Of a stretch of 64,000 nt of DNA, positions 50,708-59,797 are shown piece after piece; position 1 is the stretch's first letter; the number at the start of each line of letters is the position of its first letter. Source of the DNA: Clostridiaceae bacterium. Its GTDB lineage: Bacteria; Bacillota; Clostridia; DSM-8532. Location of the stretch: NCBI GenBank assembly GCA_012728015.1, contig JAAYFY010000009.1:1-64000 (forward strand), read 5' to 3'. Made by a program: the position numbers and the translations under genes. Under the pieces are notes generated by a model. That model ran no database searches, was not told the DNA's origin, and was given only the letters and a program-made list of their open reading frames with translations.

Positions 50708-50736
50708 TTGAGTATGCATGCAACTTACCCTATAAT
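50708..50736 (+). promoter_or_regulatory. Promoter of the D,D-carboxypeptidase gene
   Basis: TTGAGT and TATAAT with a 17-base spacer. It is divergent from the ComEA-like promoter, with the two -35 boxes 30 bases apart. Confidence 0.7.
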
Positions 50737-50825
50737 AAAGGTAAGGGATCTCATTTTTCCTGCAAAAATAACAATCAAACGCAAAAGATGCCATTCATCA
50801 CGGGGATGGCACAGGAGTGATATAT

Positions 50826-52187
50826 TTGAAAAGGTTATCAGCAGCGTTCTTTCTTCTTGTTTTACTGATCTTTTTTCAAATCGGTTTGCCCGCCTTTGCG
50901 GATGAAGTTCCTGATATAAAAGCGGAAGCCTTTATCCTGATGGACATGGAAACGGGCGAGGTTCTTTGCGAGAAATCTGCCGACCAGAAGAGGTCCCCGG
51001 CCAGTACCACCAAAATTCTCACCTCCATCATCGCCCTGGAGCGCGCTGGCCTTGATACCGAGATGACAGCGTCCCAAACAGCCATCAACAGCGTCGATAT
51101 CTACAACTATGTTACAGCAGGGATAAAGCACGGCGAGATCATAAAGATGAAGAGCCTTCTGGAACTGATGATGATCACCTCTGCCAATGAGGTGGGGTTC
51201 ATCATTGCGGAAAACGTTTCACCCGACGGAACCGTTGCGGGTTTTGTACGGCTGATGAACCAAAAGGCCGCTGAACTTAGTCTCACCGGAAGCCATTTCA
51301 CCAACCCGTGCGGCCTGGAAGACCCGGATCATTATTCCACTGCCAGGGATCTGGCCATCCTGGGCCGTGAGGCTATGAAATACGACGCTTTACGCGAGAT
51401 TGTCGGGAGAACCGAGTTCACCATGCCGGACACAAACTTCAGAAAGAGCGAGGATTGGAACGCCGGTTACCTTACCTTTACGAACAGACTGCTCACTTCC
51501 CGTTCAAAGTACTACTCACAGGTTACCGGCATCAAGACAGGCTACACCGATCCGGCCGGCCGCTGCCTGGTGGCTTCAGCCATCAACCCCGAAGGTATGG
51601 AGCTTATCAGTGTTGTACTGGGAGCGGATATCGAAAATCCCAATGTGGTTTTTGAGGAATCCCAGAGGCTTTTGGAATACGGTTTTGCCAATTACAGCGT
51701 GCAGGATGTGGTTAAGGACGGGGAATACGCAGGCCGGGCAGAGGTTGCGGATGCTGTGGATGCCGAAAGAGTTGAAATGATCACCCAGGGAGGAATACGC
51801 TATATCCTGCCCCTTGACAGTGAAAGGCTGAGCCGGGAACTAACCTCGGAGAAGACCCTTAATGAACCCTTCAAGGCCCCTATCGAAAAAGGACAGGTTT
51901 TGGGGAACATAGAATACTTTTATAAAGGTAAATCCCTGGGCACGGTCAGCATCATAGCAAATAACTCCATTGAAAAGACCACCATCGCCCAGATTCGCGA
52001 CAAGTATATGGAGATAGTAGGTGACGAGCGTTTCATCCTTGGTCTGAAGATAGCCGGGGGCGTCATTTTATTCCTGATTATTCTAAGGTTTGTCATTAAG
52101 ATCATATCACGAAGATCAGGCAGAAGAAGGCGGTATTCCTCCTACTCTTCCAAGAGGAAAAATGTAAAATTCAGAAAATTCAGATGA
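50826..52187 (+). CDS. D-alanyl-D-alanine carboxypeptidase (S11, PBP5/DacF type)
   Basis: Removes terminal D-Ala from peptidoglycan. The start is TTG 50826 with AGGAG seven bases upstream; 453 residues. Signal peptide about 1-24 (ends PAFA). The three penicillin-binding motifs are present: STTK (in RSPASTTKIL), SANE and KTGYTD. After the catalytic domain come a C-terminal beta domain (about 280-390) and a membrane helix near 400-425, then a very basic tail (KIISRRSGRRRR). The tail is on the inside; this membrane-anchored layout is typical of PBP5-like enzymes. Confidence 0.94.
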   Translation: MKRLSAAFFLLVLLIFFQIGLPAFADEVPDIKAEAFILMDMETGEVLCEKSADQKRSPASTTKILTSIIALERAGLDTEMTASQTAINSVDIYNYVTAGIKHGEIIKMKSLLELMMITSANEVGFIIAENVSPDGTVAGFVRLMNQKAAELSLTGSHFTNPCGLEDPDHYSTARDLAILGREAMKYDALREIVGRTEFTMPDTNFRKSEDWNAGYLTFTNRLLTSRSKYYSQVTGIKTGYTDPAGRCLVASAINPEGMELISVVLGADIENPNVVFEESQRLLEYGFANYSVQDVVKDGEYAGRAEVADAVDAERVEMITQGGIRYILPLDSERLSRELTSEKTLNEPFKAPIEKGQVLGNIEYFYKGKSLGTVSIIANNSIEKTTIAQIRDKYMEIVGDERFILGLKIAGGVILFLIILRFVIKIISRRSGRRRRYSSYSSKRKNVKFRKFR

Positions 52188-52211
52188 TAGCCGGCTGATC
52201 CTGAACAAAGG

Positions 52212-53975
52212 TTACATGGGCAGGTGCGGCCTGAAGCTATCCGGCCTGGCAGACTCCTGGGACTGGATCTCCACGATGATGGGGATGATCATTGGCCTCC
52301 TCTTGATCTTCTTATACAGGAACGAACCCAGTTCATCCTTGATGGCATTGCGCATGGACGTCCAGTTGTTGCCTTTCTTGTTCACCGCTCTTACCAATGC
52401 GCCCTGGGCGAGGATCTTAACCTCTTCAATCAGTTCCTCAGACTCCCTGACGTAGACAAAACCTCTTGAAATAACCTCCAGGTCTGCCACCTGATTTCCG
52501 TTTGAATCCATGGCGGCAACCACTATGATCAGGCCGTCCTCAGAAAGGATCCTCCTGTCGCGAAGAACGATCTCTCCCACATCTCCCACACCCAGGCCGT
52601 CAACCAGCACGCTTCCCGACTGGACCGCGCCTGTTACCTTGGCGGATCGCGACGTAAGCTCCAGCACCTTTCCGTTTTGCATGATGAATATGTTCTTCTC
52701 AGGCATGCCCATGGATTCTGCCAACTTGGCATGCATCTTCAGGTGCCTGTACTCCCCATGGATGGGCATGAAAAACTTTGGTCTGGTTAGCCTGTGCATG
52801 AGCTTGAGTTCCTCCTGCCTGGCATGGCCTGAGACATGGATGTCGATGAGGTCGTCGTAGACCACCTCCGCGCCCTTCTTGAACAGGTCATTGATGACAT
52901 TGTAGATCATCTTCTCATTTCCCGGAATAGGGCTGGCTGAAATGACAACCAGATCGCCCTCGCTGATTTCCACCTTCTTATGGGTGGATGTTGCCATGCG
53001 TGACAGGGCGGACATGGGTTCTCCCTGGCTTCCCGTGGTAATGATGGCCAGTTCTTCGGGTTTGTACCGTTTGATGCGGTCGATATCAATCAAGGTGTTG
53101 TCCGGAAAGTTCAGGTATCCCAGCCTTATGGCAGCGGTTGCCACGTTGATCATGCTGCGGCCGCACAAAGCCACTTTCCTTCCATACTTGACAGCCGAGT
53201 TCACCACCTGCTGGATACGATGTATGTTGGAGGCGAAGGAAGCCACAATGATCCTGGATTTCGCTCCTCTGAAGATGTTGTCGAAGGAATCCCCCACCAC
53301 CCGCTCGGACATGGTGTAACCTGGCCTTTCCACATTGGTGCTATCCGACATCAGCAGCAGTATACCTTTGTTCCCAAGTTCGGCGATCCTGGCAAGATCC
53401 ATGGGTTCTCCCTCTATAGGTGTCTGGTCTATTTTAAAATCACCTGTATGGAAAACCATCCCCACTGGCGTATCGATTGCCAGGGCCACAGCGTCAGCGA
53501 TGCTGTGGGTGGACCTGATGAACTCCACCTTGAAGGGACCCATCTGAATGGTTTGCCCCTGCCTGACAATTCTCAGATCCGCCTTTTCTATCATATCGTG
53601 CTCCAGAAGCTTATTCTCCACAAGGGCCAGGGTCAGTTCAGTTCCATATACAGGCACCTGGAGCCGCTTGAGCACATAGGGCAGGGCTCCAATGTGGTCC
53701 TCATGCCCATGGGTCAATATGATTCCGCGAATTTTTTCCCCGTTCTTTTCCAGGTAGGTAATATCGGGAATAACCAGGTCAATGCCCAGCATCTCATCCT
53801 CAGGAAAGGCCAGGCCGCAATCAATCACGATGATGTTTTCCCCATATTCAAAAACGGTCATATTCTTTCCGATTTCTTCCATTCCGCCAAGGGGAATGAC
53901 TTTAAGTTTATGCTTTTGTCTTGCTGTCGCATTCCTTGTTGTCAATTTTCTCGGTGTAACTTTTCTTGTCGCCAC
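52212..53975 (-). CDS. rnjA: Ribonuclease J
   Basis: 5'-3' exonuclease and endonuclease central to mRNA decay and rRNA maturation in Firmicutes. GTG 53975 has GGAGG five bases upstream; a GTG four codons earlier overlaps that site. The 587 residues have a basic tail at the front, then the metallo-beta-lactamase motifs LTHGHEDHIGALPYVL (H-x-H-x-D-H), FHTGDFK and SDSTN. The beta-CASP region has ASFASNIHRIQQ, ITTGSQGEPMSALSRM and HVSGHARQEELK. A C-terminal domain ends the protein. It is convergent with the carboxypeptidase gene, 24 bases apart with no terminator visible. Confidence 0.95.
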   Translation of the reverse strand: MATRKVTPRKLTTRNATARQKHKLKVIPLGGMEEIGKNMTVFEYGENIIVIDCGLAFPEDEMLGIDLVIPDITYLEKNGEKIRGIILTHGHEDHIGALPYVLKRLQVPVYGTELTLALVENKLLEHDMIEKADLRIVRQGQTIQMGPFKVEFIRSTHSIADAVALAIDTPVGMVFHTGDFKIDQTPIEGEPMDLARIAELGNKGILLLMSDSTNVERPGYTMSERVVGDSFDNIFRGAKSRIIVASFASNIHRIQQVVNSAVKYGRKVALCGRSMINVATAAIRLGYLNFPDNTLIDIDRIKRYKPEELAIITTGSQGEPMSALSRMATSTHKKVEISEGDLVVISASPIPGNEKMIYNVINDLFKKGAEVVYDDLIDIHVSGHARQEELKLMHRLTRPKFFMPIHGEYRHLKMHAKLAESMGMPEKNIFIMQNGKVLELTSRSAKVTGAVQSGSVLVDGLGVGDVGEIVLRDRRILSEDGLIIVVAAMDSNGNQVADLEVISRGFVYVRESEELIEEVKILAQGALVRAVNKKGNNWTSMRNAIKDELGSFLYKKIKRRPMIIPIIVEIQSQESARPDSFRPHLPM

Positions 53976-54033
53976 GAAAACCTCCACACATTCTATTTAT
54001 GTATTTACTCAAAATCCTGATTTCTTATCCGCC

Positions 54034-54062
54034 TTTATTAGTTATGCTCCATCAAGTATAAT
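54034..54062 (+). promoter_or_regulatory. Possible promoter of cca
   Basis: TATAAT at 54057-54062 with a weak -35 (TTTATT) 17 bases upstream, between divergent rnjA and cca. Confidence 0.35.
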
Positions 54063-54118
54063 CTAAGTATATCATCATCTCCCGGAACCGGATACGTCAT
54101 ATGGATGGAGAAATATAT

Positions 54119-55336
54119 ATGCAAATTATTCTTCCCGAAAAAATCCGCTCTATAATCTCTGTCCTCAACCACGGGGGATATTCGGCCCACGCGGTGGGAG
54201 GATGCGTCCGTGATATGCTGATGGGTAATCAGCCCCAGGATTGGGATATCACTACCTCAGCAAGACCGGAACAGGTAAAGCGCTTATTCAAAATCACCTT
54301 CGATACCGGCCTTAAGCACGGCACGGTTACCGTTAATTTCGCGGGGCAGTTATGCGAAATAACTACCTGGCGTACCGATCTTTGCTATTCAAATCATCGG
54401 CATCCTGAGCAGGTAAGGTTTACCGATTCCCTCGAAGCCGATCTGGCCCGCAGGGATTTTACCATCAATGCCATGGCTTTTCATCCCGATGAAGGGATAA
54501 CAGATCCCTTCGGGGGCATGGAGGACATCGGCAAAAAGCGCATCCGGTCAGTGGGAGATCCCGCTGGTCGCTTCAATGAGGACGCCCTGCGGATGCTGAG
54601 GGCCATCCGCTTCTCCGCCCAGCTGGGCTTTGATATAGAAGAACCGACCTATGACGCCATCAAAGACCTTCACGGTGATATCGCCTATATCAGCTTTGAA
54701 AGGATCCGAACCGAACTGGACAAAATCCTGTCGTCAGTTCATCCTGAAAAGCTTGCCCTGATATGGGATACACGGCTGTCAGACCACATTTTCCCGGGTA
54801 TACCGGCCTTTCCGGAATCCTGCGTGAAGGCATGCCATTCCCCGTATACCGGGAAAGGCCAGGTATTTATTCTCAGCAGCCTGTTTTTCGGGGCATTCAA
54901 TAAAGACAGGGATAAGCATGCTGAAACCCTTCTCAGGCGGCTGAAGTATGATAACCGCACCATTTCAGGTGTAAAAAAGGTCCTCTGGGCAGCGGAGACT
55001 CTGAAAACGCCGAGCCTGCGCAATATCAGGCTTGCCAGCCACCTGTACGGCGCGATAGCCTCGGAAATGGCCGCAAACATCCTGGCACTGGGCGGATCCT
55101 GGCACAATAAGGGTATCTTTGCCACTAACCTTTCGCAGATAGCTGAGCAGCAGCGCCTTCTCATATCAGGCGCCGACCTGATCGGGCGGGGTATTGGCGA
55201 AGGCAGGGAAATCGGCGCCATTCTATCGCTATTGCACCTGTGTATCCACGAAAAACCTCAGCTCAATGATCCCGAAATATTGCTCATGCTTTCAGAAGAA
55301 CTGCATGGGAAACTCCATCGGCACAATTTGCTGTAA
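54119..55336 (+). CDS. cca: CCA-adding tRNA nucleotidyltransferase
   Basis: Adds or repairs the 3' CCA of tRNA. ATG 54119 has GGAG eight bases upstream; an earlier ATG at 54101 lacks a site. The 405 residues carry class II motifs: HAVGGCVRDMLMG, then QDWDITTSA with the catalytic D-x-D, RRDFTINAMAF and EDALRMLRAIRFSAQLGF. The C-terminal helical part includes an HD-like region. Bacterial relatives may be poly(A) polymerases, but the motifs fit CCA addition. Confidence 0.93.
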   Translation: MQIILPEKIRSIISVLNHGGYSAHAVGGCVRDMLMGNQPQDWDITTSARPEQVKRLFKITFDTGLKHGTVTVNFAGQLCEITTWRTDLCYSNHRHPEQVRFTDSLEADLARRDFTINAMAFHPDEGITDPFGGMEDIGKKRIRSVGDPAGRFNEDALRMLRAIRFSAQLGFDIEEPTYDAIKDLHGDIAYISFERIRTELDKILSSVHPEKLALIWDTRLSDHIFPGIPAFPESCVKACHSPYTGKGQVFILSSLFFGAFNKDRDKHAETLLRRLKYDNRTISGVKKVLWAAETLKTPSLRNIRLASHLYGAIASEMAANILALGGSWHNKGIFATNLSQIAEQQRLLISGADLIGRGIGEGREIGAILSLLHLCIHEKPQLNDPEILLMLSEELHGKLHRHNLL

Positions 55337-55358
55337 TGCGTACATCATGCCCTATGAG

Positions 55359-55389
55359 AAGGGGATTGACCAATAAAGCCAATCCCCTT
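55359..55389. terminator. Hairpin between convergent cca and fba
   Basis: Perfect 10-bp stem AAGGGGATTG / CAATCCCCTT with an 11-base loop. The T tract is poor on both sides. Confidence 0.5.
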
Positions 55390-55420
55390 GTCGTCTGTCT
55401 GATAATCCATTTGCGAAGGA

Positions 55421-56350
55421 TCATGCCTTTCCGGCACAGCCAAGAACATTGATCAGCTTATGCTTGACCAGCTTCTTGATCTCTTCGCGGGCGGGGCCGA
55501 GGTACTTCCTGGGATCAAACTCGGAGGGGTTCTCGGCAAACTTCTTGCGAACGGTAGCGGTCATAGCCAGGCGGAGGTCGGAGTCGATGTTGATCTTGCA
55601 AACCGCCATGGAAGCGGCCTTTCTCAGCATCTCCTCGGGAACGCCTCTGGCTCCGGGCATATTGCCGCCAAACTGGTTGATCTGGTCAACATATTCCGGT
55701 ATTACCGATGACGCGCCGTGCAGCACGATGGGGAATCCGGGGAGCCTCCTCTGGACCTCTTCGAGAATATCAAAGCGAAGGCTCGGTTCGCCCTTGAACT
55801 TATAGGCGCCGTGGCTGGTTCCGATGGCAATGGCCAGGGAATCGACACCGGTGCGGCTTACAAACTCCTCAACCTCTTCGGGCTTTGTGAAGGCAGCGTC
55901 TTCTTCGCTGACATTAACAGCGTCCTCAATACCGGCAAGCCTTCCCAGCTCACCCTCAACGGTTACTCCTTTCTCGTGGGCGTATTCTACAACCTTCCTG
56001 GTCAGGGCAATATTCTCTTCGAAGGGCAGATGCGACCCGTCGATCATAACCGAGGTAAAACCTCCGTCTATGCAGGATTTGCAAAGCTCAAAGCTGTCAC
56101 CGTGATCCAGGTGTACAGCAATGGGAAGATCGGTTTCGATAAGGGCGGCTTCAATCAGTTTCATAAGGTAGGTATGCTTCGCGTATTTACGGGCGCCTGC
56201 CGAAACCTGCAGGATGAGCGGAGCGTTTACCTCCTTAGCTGCCTCGGTGATCCCCTGGACGATTTCCATGTTGTTGACATTGAAGGCACCTATCGCATAA
56301 CCGCCTTCGTAAGCCTTCTTGAACATCTCAGTAGTGTTAACCAGCGGCAT
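55421..56350 (-). CDS. fba: Class II fructose-bisphosphate aldolase
   Basis: Zinc aldolase of glycolysis and gluconeogenesis, splitting fructose 1,6-bisphosphate. The 309 residues are usual. Metal and substrate motifs are visible: AVHLDHGDS (about 78-86), SVMIDGSHLPFEENI, GELGRLAG, AIGTSHGAYKF, LHGASS and KINIDSDLRLA. AAAGGAG precedes the ATG. It has its own promoter, with a Rex-like palindrome in the leader. Confidence 0.97.
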   Translation of the reverse strand: MPLVNTTEMFKKAYEGGYAIGAFNVNNMEIVQGITEAAKEVNAPLILQVSAGARKYAKHTYLMKLIEAALIETDLPIAVHLDHGDSFELCKSCIDGGFTSVMIDGSHLPFEENIALTRKVVEYAHEKGVTVEGELGRLAGIEDAVNVSEEDAAFTKPEEVEEFVSRTGVDSLAIAIGTSHGAYKFKGEPSLRFDILEEVQRRLPGFPIVLHGASSVIPEYVDQINQFGGNMPGARGVPEEMLRKAASMAVCKINIDSDLRLAMTATVRKKFAENPSEFDPRKYLGPAREEIKKLVKHKLINVLGCAGKA

Positions 56351-56375
56351 TTTGTCATCTCCTTTGTTATAAATT

Positions 56376-56391
56376 TGTGAAAAAATTCACA
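56376..56391 (-). promoter_or_regulatory. Rex-like palindrome in the fba leader
   Basis: TGTGAAAAAATTCACA, a perfect 16-base inverted repeat. It fits the TGTGAANNNNTTCACA form bound by the NADH-sensing repressor Rex. It lies just past the predicted transcription start. Confidence 0.55.
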
Positions 56392-56404
56392 TCATACCAT
56401 CATT

Positions 56405-56432
56405 ATTTTACCAGAATATCATTACAAATCAA
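56405..56432 (-). promoter_or_regulatory. Promoter of fba
   Basis: TTGATT and TAAAAT with a 16-base spacer on the minus strand. The -35 overlaps the last codons of the upstream gene. Confidence 0.55.
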
Positions 56433-56761
56433 GACTGTTCGAAATTACAGGCATCAACCATTTCAGATGTATATCGGTTCCCGTCCTGGTACCGGATCAT
56501 GCGATACCGGTCCTGGTCCTCCCTGATATAGAGGATTCCGCTTTTCCGAATATCAATTCGTATTCTGTCAAACACATCAGCCTGGATCAGGTTGACTATG
56601 TCAGAGATGTAATCAAGGGGATTATGTTCTGTTTTAGCCTCAATCATTATGGGTATCCCGCCGTGTTTATCAGGCTGAAACACTGTAATATGCACACTGC
56701 CGATTTCATATTCCTTATTTGTCGGGTACAGGAGATCACGCTCCAACATGGCCTGCTTCAT
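56429..56761 (-). CDS. Small protein of unknown function
   Basis: A 110-residue protein; ATG 56761 has GGAGGGG eight bases upstream, so the longer frame to 56833 is not used. It begins MKQAMLERDLLYPTNKEYE and alternates beta strands and short helices (IGSVHITVFQPD, GIPIMIEAKTEHNP, IVNLIQADVFDRIRIDI). It has no signal peptide or membrane helix. The IEAKTE segment could recall a nuclease ExK, but no other part of that fold is visible. I do not recognise it. It precedes fba on the same strand; a promoter in its 3' end serves fba. Confidence 0.7.
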   Translation of the reverse strand: MKQAMLERDLLYPTNKEYEIGSVHITVFQPDKHGGIPIMIEAKTEHNPLDYISDIVNLIQADVFDRIRIDIRKSGILYIREDQDRYRMIRYQDGNRYTSEMVDACNFEQS

Positions 56762-56867
56762 CTGTGCAACCCCTCCGGTTAGAAAATCTGCCGATTCATA
56801 AAACAGTTTATACCATTGATGTCCCCGGTTCAAGTAGATTCAGCAGGATTTTATCGGCGCGCGCATG

Positions 56868-56896
56868 TTGCCGCGTCCGGGAACTCATGTTATCCT
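56868..56896 (+). promoter_or_regulatory. Possible promoter of the aldo/keto reductase
   Basis: TTGCCG and TATCCT with a 17-base spacer. It leaves a leader of about 135 bases. Confidence 0.4.
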
Positions 56897-57037
56897 AATA
56901 GTAGGCTTGCTTCGCAAGGCCGCATTTATACGCCCAATTCAAAGTTATAGGGGGGGCTTACTCAAGTCCGGAGCATTCCCATATAAACATCCGGTCTTTT
57001 ATTTTCATTAAAGAATAACCATAAAGGAGGTACGATT

Positions 57038-58204
57038 ATGCAGTACAGAGAGTTTGGCAAATGCGGTTTCCAGGTTTCGGCGCTTGGATTCGGAACCATG
57101 CGTCTTCCCACCGACGAAAAGGTGGATGAAAGAGTTGGAGACAGGTTCAGCAATAATATAGTCGAGTCCGAAGCCATCCGCATGATCCGTTACGCGATAG
57201 ATCAAGGCGTTAATTATGTCGATACCGCTTACGGCTACCATGGAGGATACAGTGAGATTGTAACTGGGAAGGCATTGAAGGATGGCTACAGGGAAAAGGT
57301 GATCCTGGCTACCAAATCACCACTCTGGTATATTGAAAAGCCAGGTGATTTCGACAGGATCCTGGATGAACAGCTAAAAAAACTTCAGACAGATGTCATT
57401 GACTGCTATATGCTGCACAGCCTTTCGGGGGACCGGTGGCACAATACGGTCCTTAAACACAACCTGATAGAAAAGGGTGAAGCGGCGAAGAAAGCGGGCA
57501 AGATCAGGTATTTTGGTTTTTCCTTTCATGATGACCTGGCAGCATTTAAGGAAATTGTGGACTACTACGACAAATGGGATTTCTGCCAGATCCAGTATAA
57601 CTATATGGACATCAATAACCAGGCCGGTACCGAAGGTTTGAATTACGCGGCGTCTAAAGGGCTGGCCGTGATCATCATGGAGCCCCTCCTGGGAGGCCGT
57701 CTGGCCAATCCGCCCAAGGATGTGCTTGACATCCTAAGGGCAAGCGGCAAGAAGGACACCCCCGCTTCCTGGGCACTTAAATGGCTGTGGGACCAGCCCG
57801 GGGTATCGCTGGTGCTCAGCGGCATGAGCAATATGCAGCAGGTAATGGAGAACATCGAAACAGCAAAAGTTTCAGGAACAGGTATCTTTACAAAGGAAGA
57901 CCATGAAACCATAGCAAAGGTTCGTGCCTGTTTCGAAGGAAGGGCGAGCATCCCGTGCACCAAATGCGGCTACTGCATGCCTTGCCCCAACAACGTGGAT
58001 ATTCCCCGCAACTTTGAACTTTATAACGAGATCGTGATCTATGATGATCCAAAAACACCGCGAAATTCATACAAGCATTTCTTTGACGAGGATGCCAAGG
58101 CTTATCATTGCATCAGTTGCAGGGTATGCGAGGAAAACTGCCCGCAGCAGATCCCCATCAGCGAGTGGATGCCCAAAGTCCATACGGCGCTGACCGATAA
58201 GTAG
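57038..58204 (+). CDS. Aldo/keto reductase with C-terminal 4Fe-4S domain
   Basis: A 388-residue NAD(P)H-linked oxidoreductase. The (beta/alpha)8 barrel has LGFGTMRLPT, NYVDTAYGYHGGYSE with the catalytic D and Y, and IDCYMLH. The last about 90 residues form a ferredoxin-like domain: CTKCGYCMPCPNN and CISCRVCEENCPQQIP, enough cysteines for two clusters. AAAGGAGG precedes the ATG. This fusion is common in anaerobes. The electron partner and substrate are unknown. Confidence 0.93.
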   Translation: MQYREFGKCGFQVSALGFGTMRLPTDEKVDERVGDRFSNNIVESEAIRMIRYAIDQGVNYVDTAYGYHGGYSEIVTGKALKDGYREKVILATKSPLWYIEKPGDFDRILDEQLKKLQTDVIDCYMLHSLSGDRWHNTVLKHNLIEKGEAAKKAGKIRYFGFSFHDDLAAFKEIVDYYDKWDFCQIQYNYMDINNQAGTEGLNYAASKGLAVIIMEPLLGGRLANPPKDVLDILRASGKKDTPASWALKWLWDQPGVSLVLSGMSNMQQVMENIETAKVSGTGIFTKEDHETIAKVRACFEGRASIPCTKCGYCMPCPNNVDIPRNFELYNEIVIYDDPKTPRNSYKHFFDEDAKAYHCISCRVCEENCPQQIPISEWMPKVHTALTDK

Positions 58205-58253
58205 AAAAAAGTTATATAACATAGGTTCTGTAATAGAGGTTATGTGATAAATG

Positions 58254-58297
58254 TTGGAGCACCTAAGCAATAACAGCTTTGATGCTCCAATATTTTT
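58254..58297 (+). terminator. Terminator of the aldo/keto reductase
   Basis: 8-bp stem TTGGAGCA / TGCTCCAA with an inner AAGC/GCTT, followed by TATTTTTT. Confidence 0.9.
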
Positions 58298-58320
58298 TGC
58301 CTGTTTCGTGCAGTATGGGA

Positions 58321-58349
58321 TTGACAGAATCTGCATATCATTATAATAT
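58321..58349 (+). promoter_or_regulatory. Promoter of the SPFH operon
   Basis: Perfect TTGACA with TAATAT after a 17-base spacer. Confidence 0.75.
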
Positions 58350-58388
58350 CAAATTGATAGATTACCTTTTGAAAGGGGGATTACAGTC

Positions 58389-59447
58389 TTGGTGAAACTG
58401 AATAACACAGACCAAAAACAGATGATCTATGAGGAAATACCGGCGAAATACAAAAACGGGATGGCCATGCTGGTGCTGAATATCCTTCTTATAATTGCGT
58501 CCTTGGGGTTGATCATCTTGGGTTCCTTTATCCTTGGCGGGAAGGGTTCTGAGGCCCTGGGCGCCGTGTTGATAGCGGCAGGCACTCTGTATTCCTGCGT
58601 AGCAGGCCCCATCCTGTTCGCCGGGCTGAAGGTACTAAAGCCCAATGAGTCGTATGTCCTTACCCTGTTTGGTAATTACTATGGTACTCTCAGGGGTCCG
58701 GGATTCTTCTTTGTAAACCCGTTCGCCACAGCCTTCAATCCGGGAGCGCCCTCCACTTCCACCGGCAAGCTTGGATCCGCTGAATCTATGACCCCTGTAG
58801 CAAAAGCTACCTTTGGAGACGCGGCAATCGCATTGAACGCCTACAGGCCCGGAAGGAAAAAAATATCCCTTAAGGCCATGACGCTCAGCAACGACAAGCA
58901 GAAAATAAACGACCAGTTGGGAAATCCGATCATAATTAGCATCGTGGTGATATGGAGGGTTGTGAATACCGCAAAGGCGGTATTCAATGTGGACAACTAT
59001 ACCGAGTATCTGTCCATCCAGGCCGACGCTGCGCTGCGCAATACCGTCAGGCTTTACCCCTACGACACCTCCCTGGAGGATTGCAACGAGAAATCCCTCC
59101 GCGGAAGCAGCCAGGAAGTCGCCGACAGGATAAAGGCCGAATTGCAGTTAAAGGTGGATATCGCCGGCCTGGAAATCCTGGAGGCACGCATCACACATCT
59201 GGCTTACGCACCTGAGATCGCGGCGGCCATGCTCCAGCGCCAGCAGGCGACAGCCATCATCGACGCAAGGCAAATGATTGTGGAGGGCGCTGTTGGAATG
59301 GTGGAAATGGCCCTCTCCAAGCTCAGCGAGAACAATGTGGTAGATCTGGATGAGGAGCGCAAGGCAGCCATGGTCAGCAACCTGTTGGTCGTGCTCTGCG
59401 GCAACCGTGACGCGCAGCCCGTTGTTAACAGCGGATCGCTGTACTGA
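58389..59447 (+). CDS. SPFH/flotillin-like membrane protein
   Basis: A 352-residue protein starting at TTG (AGGGGGA eight bases upstream). Two membrane helices lie at about 25-48 and 55-75. The SPFH domain follows (about 80-260: [31 protein letters not shown], then [27 protein letters not shown]). A helical C-terminus has [36 protein letters not shown] proteins form ring-like membrane cages. The next gene encodes a small ribbon-helix-helix protein, a frequent neighbour of this SPFH subfamily. Confidence 0.9.
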   Translation: MVKLNNTDQKQMIYEEIPAKYKNGMAMLVLNILLIIASLGLIILGSFILGGKGSEALGAVLIAAGTLYSCVAGPILFAGLKVLKPNESYVLTLFGNYYGTLRGPGFFFVNPFATAFNPGAPSTSTGKLGSAESMTPVAKATFGDAAIALNAYRPGRKKISLKAMTLSNDKQKINDQLGNPIIISIVVIWRVVNTAKAVFNVDNYTEYLSIQADAALRNTVRLYPYDTSLEDCNEKSLRGSSQEVADRIKAELQLKVDIAGLEILEARITHLAYAPEIAAAMLQRQQATAIIDARQMIVEGAVGMVEMALSKLSENNVVDLDEERKAAMVSNLLVVLCGNRDAQPVVNSGSLY

Positions 59448-59481
59448 CACCAGTAATTCTGTCTGAAAGGATTGGTGAGCA

Positions 59482-59670
59482 TTGGAGGATAAGGATACCA
59501 AAAAGAAACAGTTGCTGCTCCGGCTGTCACCGTCCCTATGGAAAGAGCTTGCGGCCTGGGCCGCGGACGAATTCAGGTCCATTAACGGGCAAATCGAATA
59601 CTTACTTAATGAATGTGTCAAACAGCGGAGAAAATCCAAAGAAAAAGGCAAGGAACAGGACCATACGTGA
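59482..59670 (+). CDS. Arc-like ribbon-helix-helix protein
   Basis: A 62-residue protein beginning at TTG 59482; the start site is weak (AAAGGA and GGTGAG upstream) but no better start exists. [23 protein letters not shown] gives the beta strand and first helix of an Arc/MetJ fold, and [15 protein letters not shown] the second. It may bind DNA as a dimer. It lies 34 bases after the SPFH gene and ends before a strong terminator, so it is part of that operon. Confidence 0.85.
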   Translation: MEDKDTKKKQLLLRLSPSLWKELAAWAADEFRSINGQIEYLLNECVKQRRKSKEKGKEQDHT

Positions 59671-59721
59671 GAATCCGGCTTCAGCGGCTGAAAACAATTT
59701 GATATCATCCCGATTCCATAC

Positions 59722-59753
59722 AAAACAGACTGCCTCTCCCGGCAGTCTGTTTC
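59722..59753. terminator. Bidirectional terminator
   Basis: Perfect 12-bp stem AAACAGACTGCC / GGCAGTCTGTTT with a six-base loop, between the RHH gene and the SLH gene that come toward each other. Confidence 0.85.
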
Positions 59754-59797
59754 GCTCAAATCTACTAGTTTGGGGTGACAATAAAACACGCATGATA

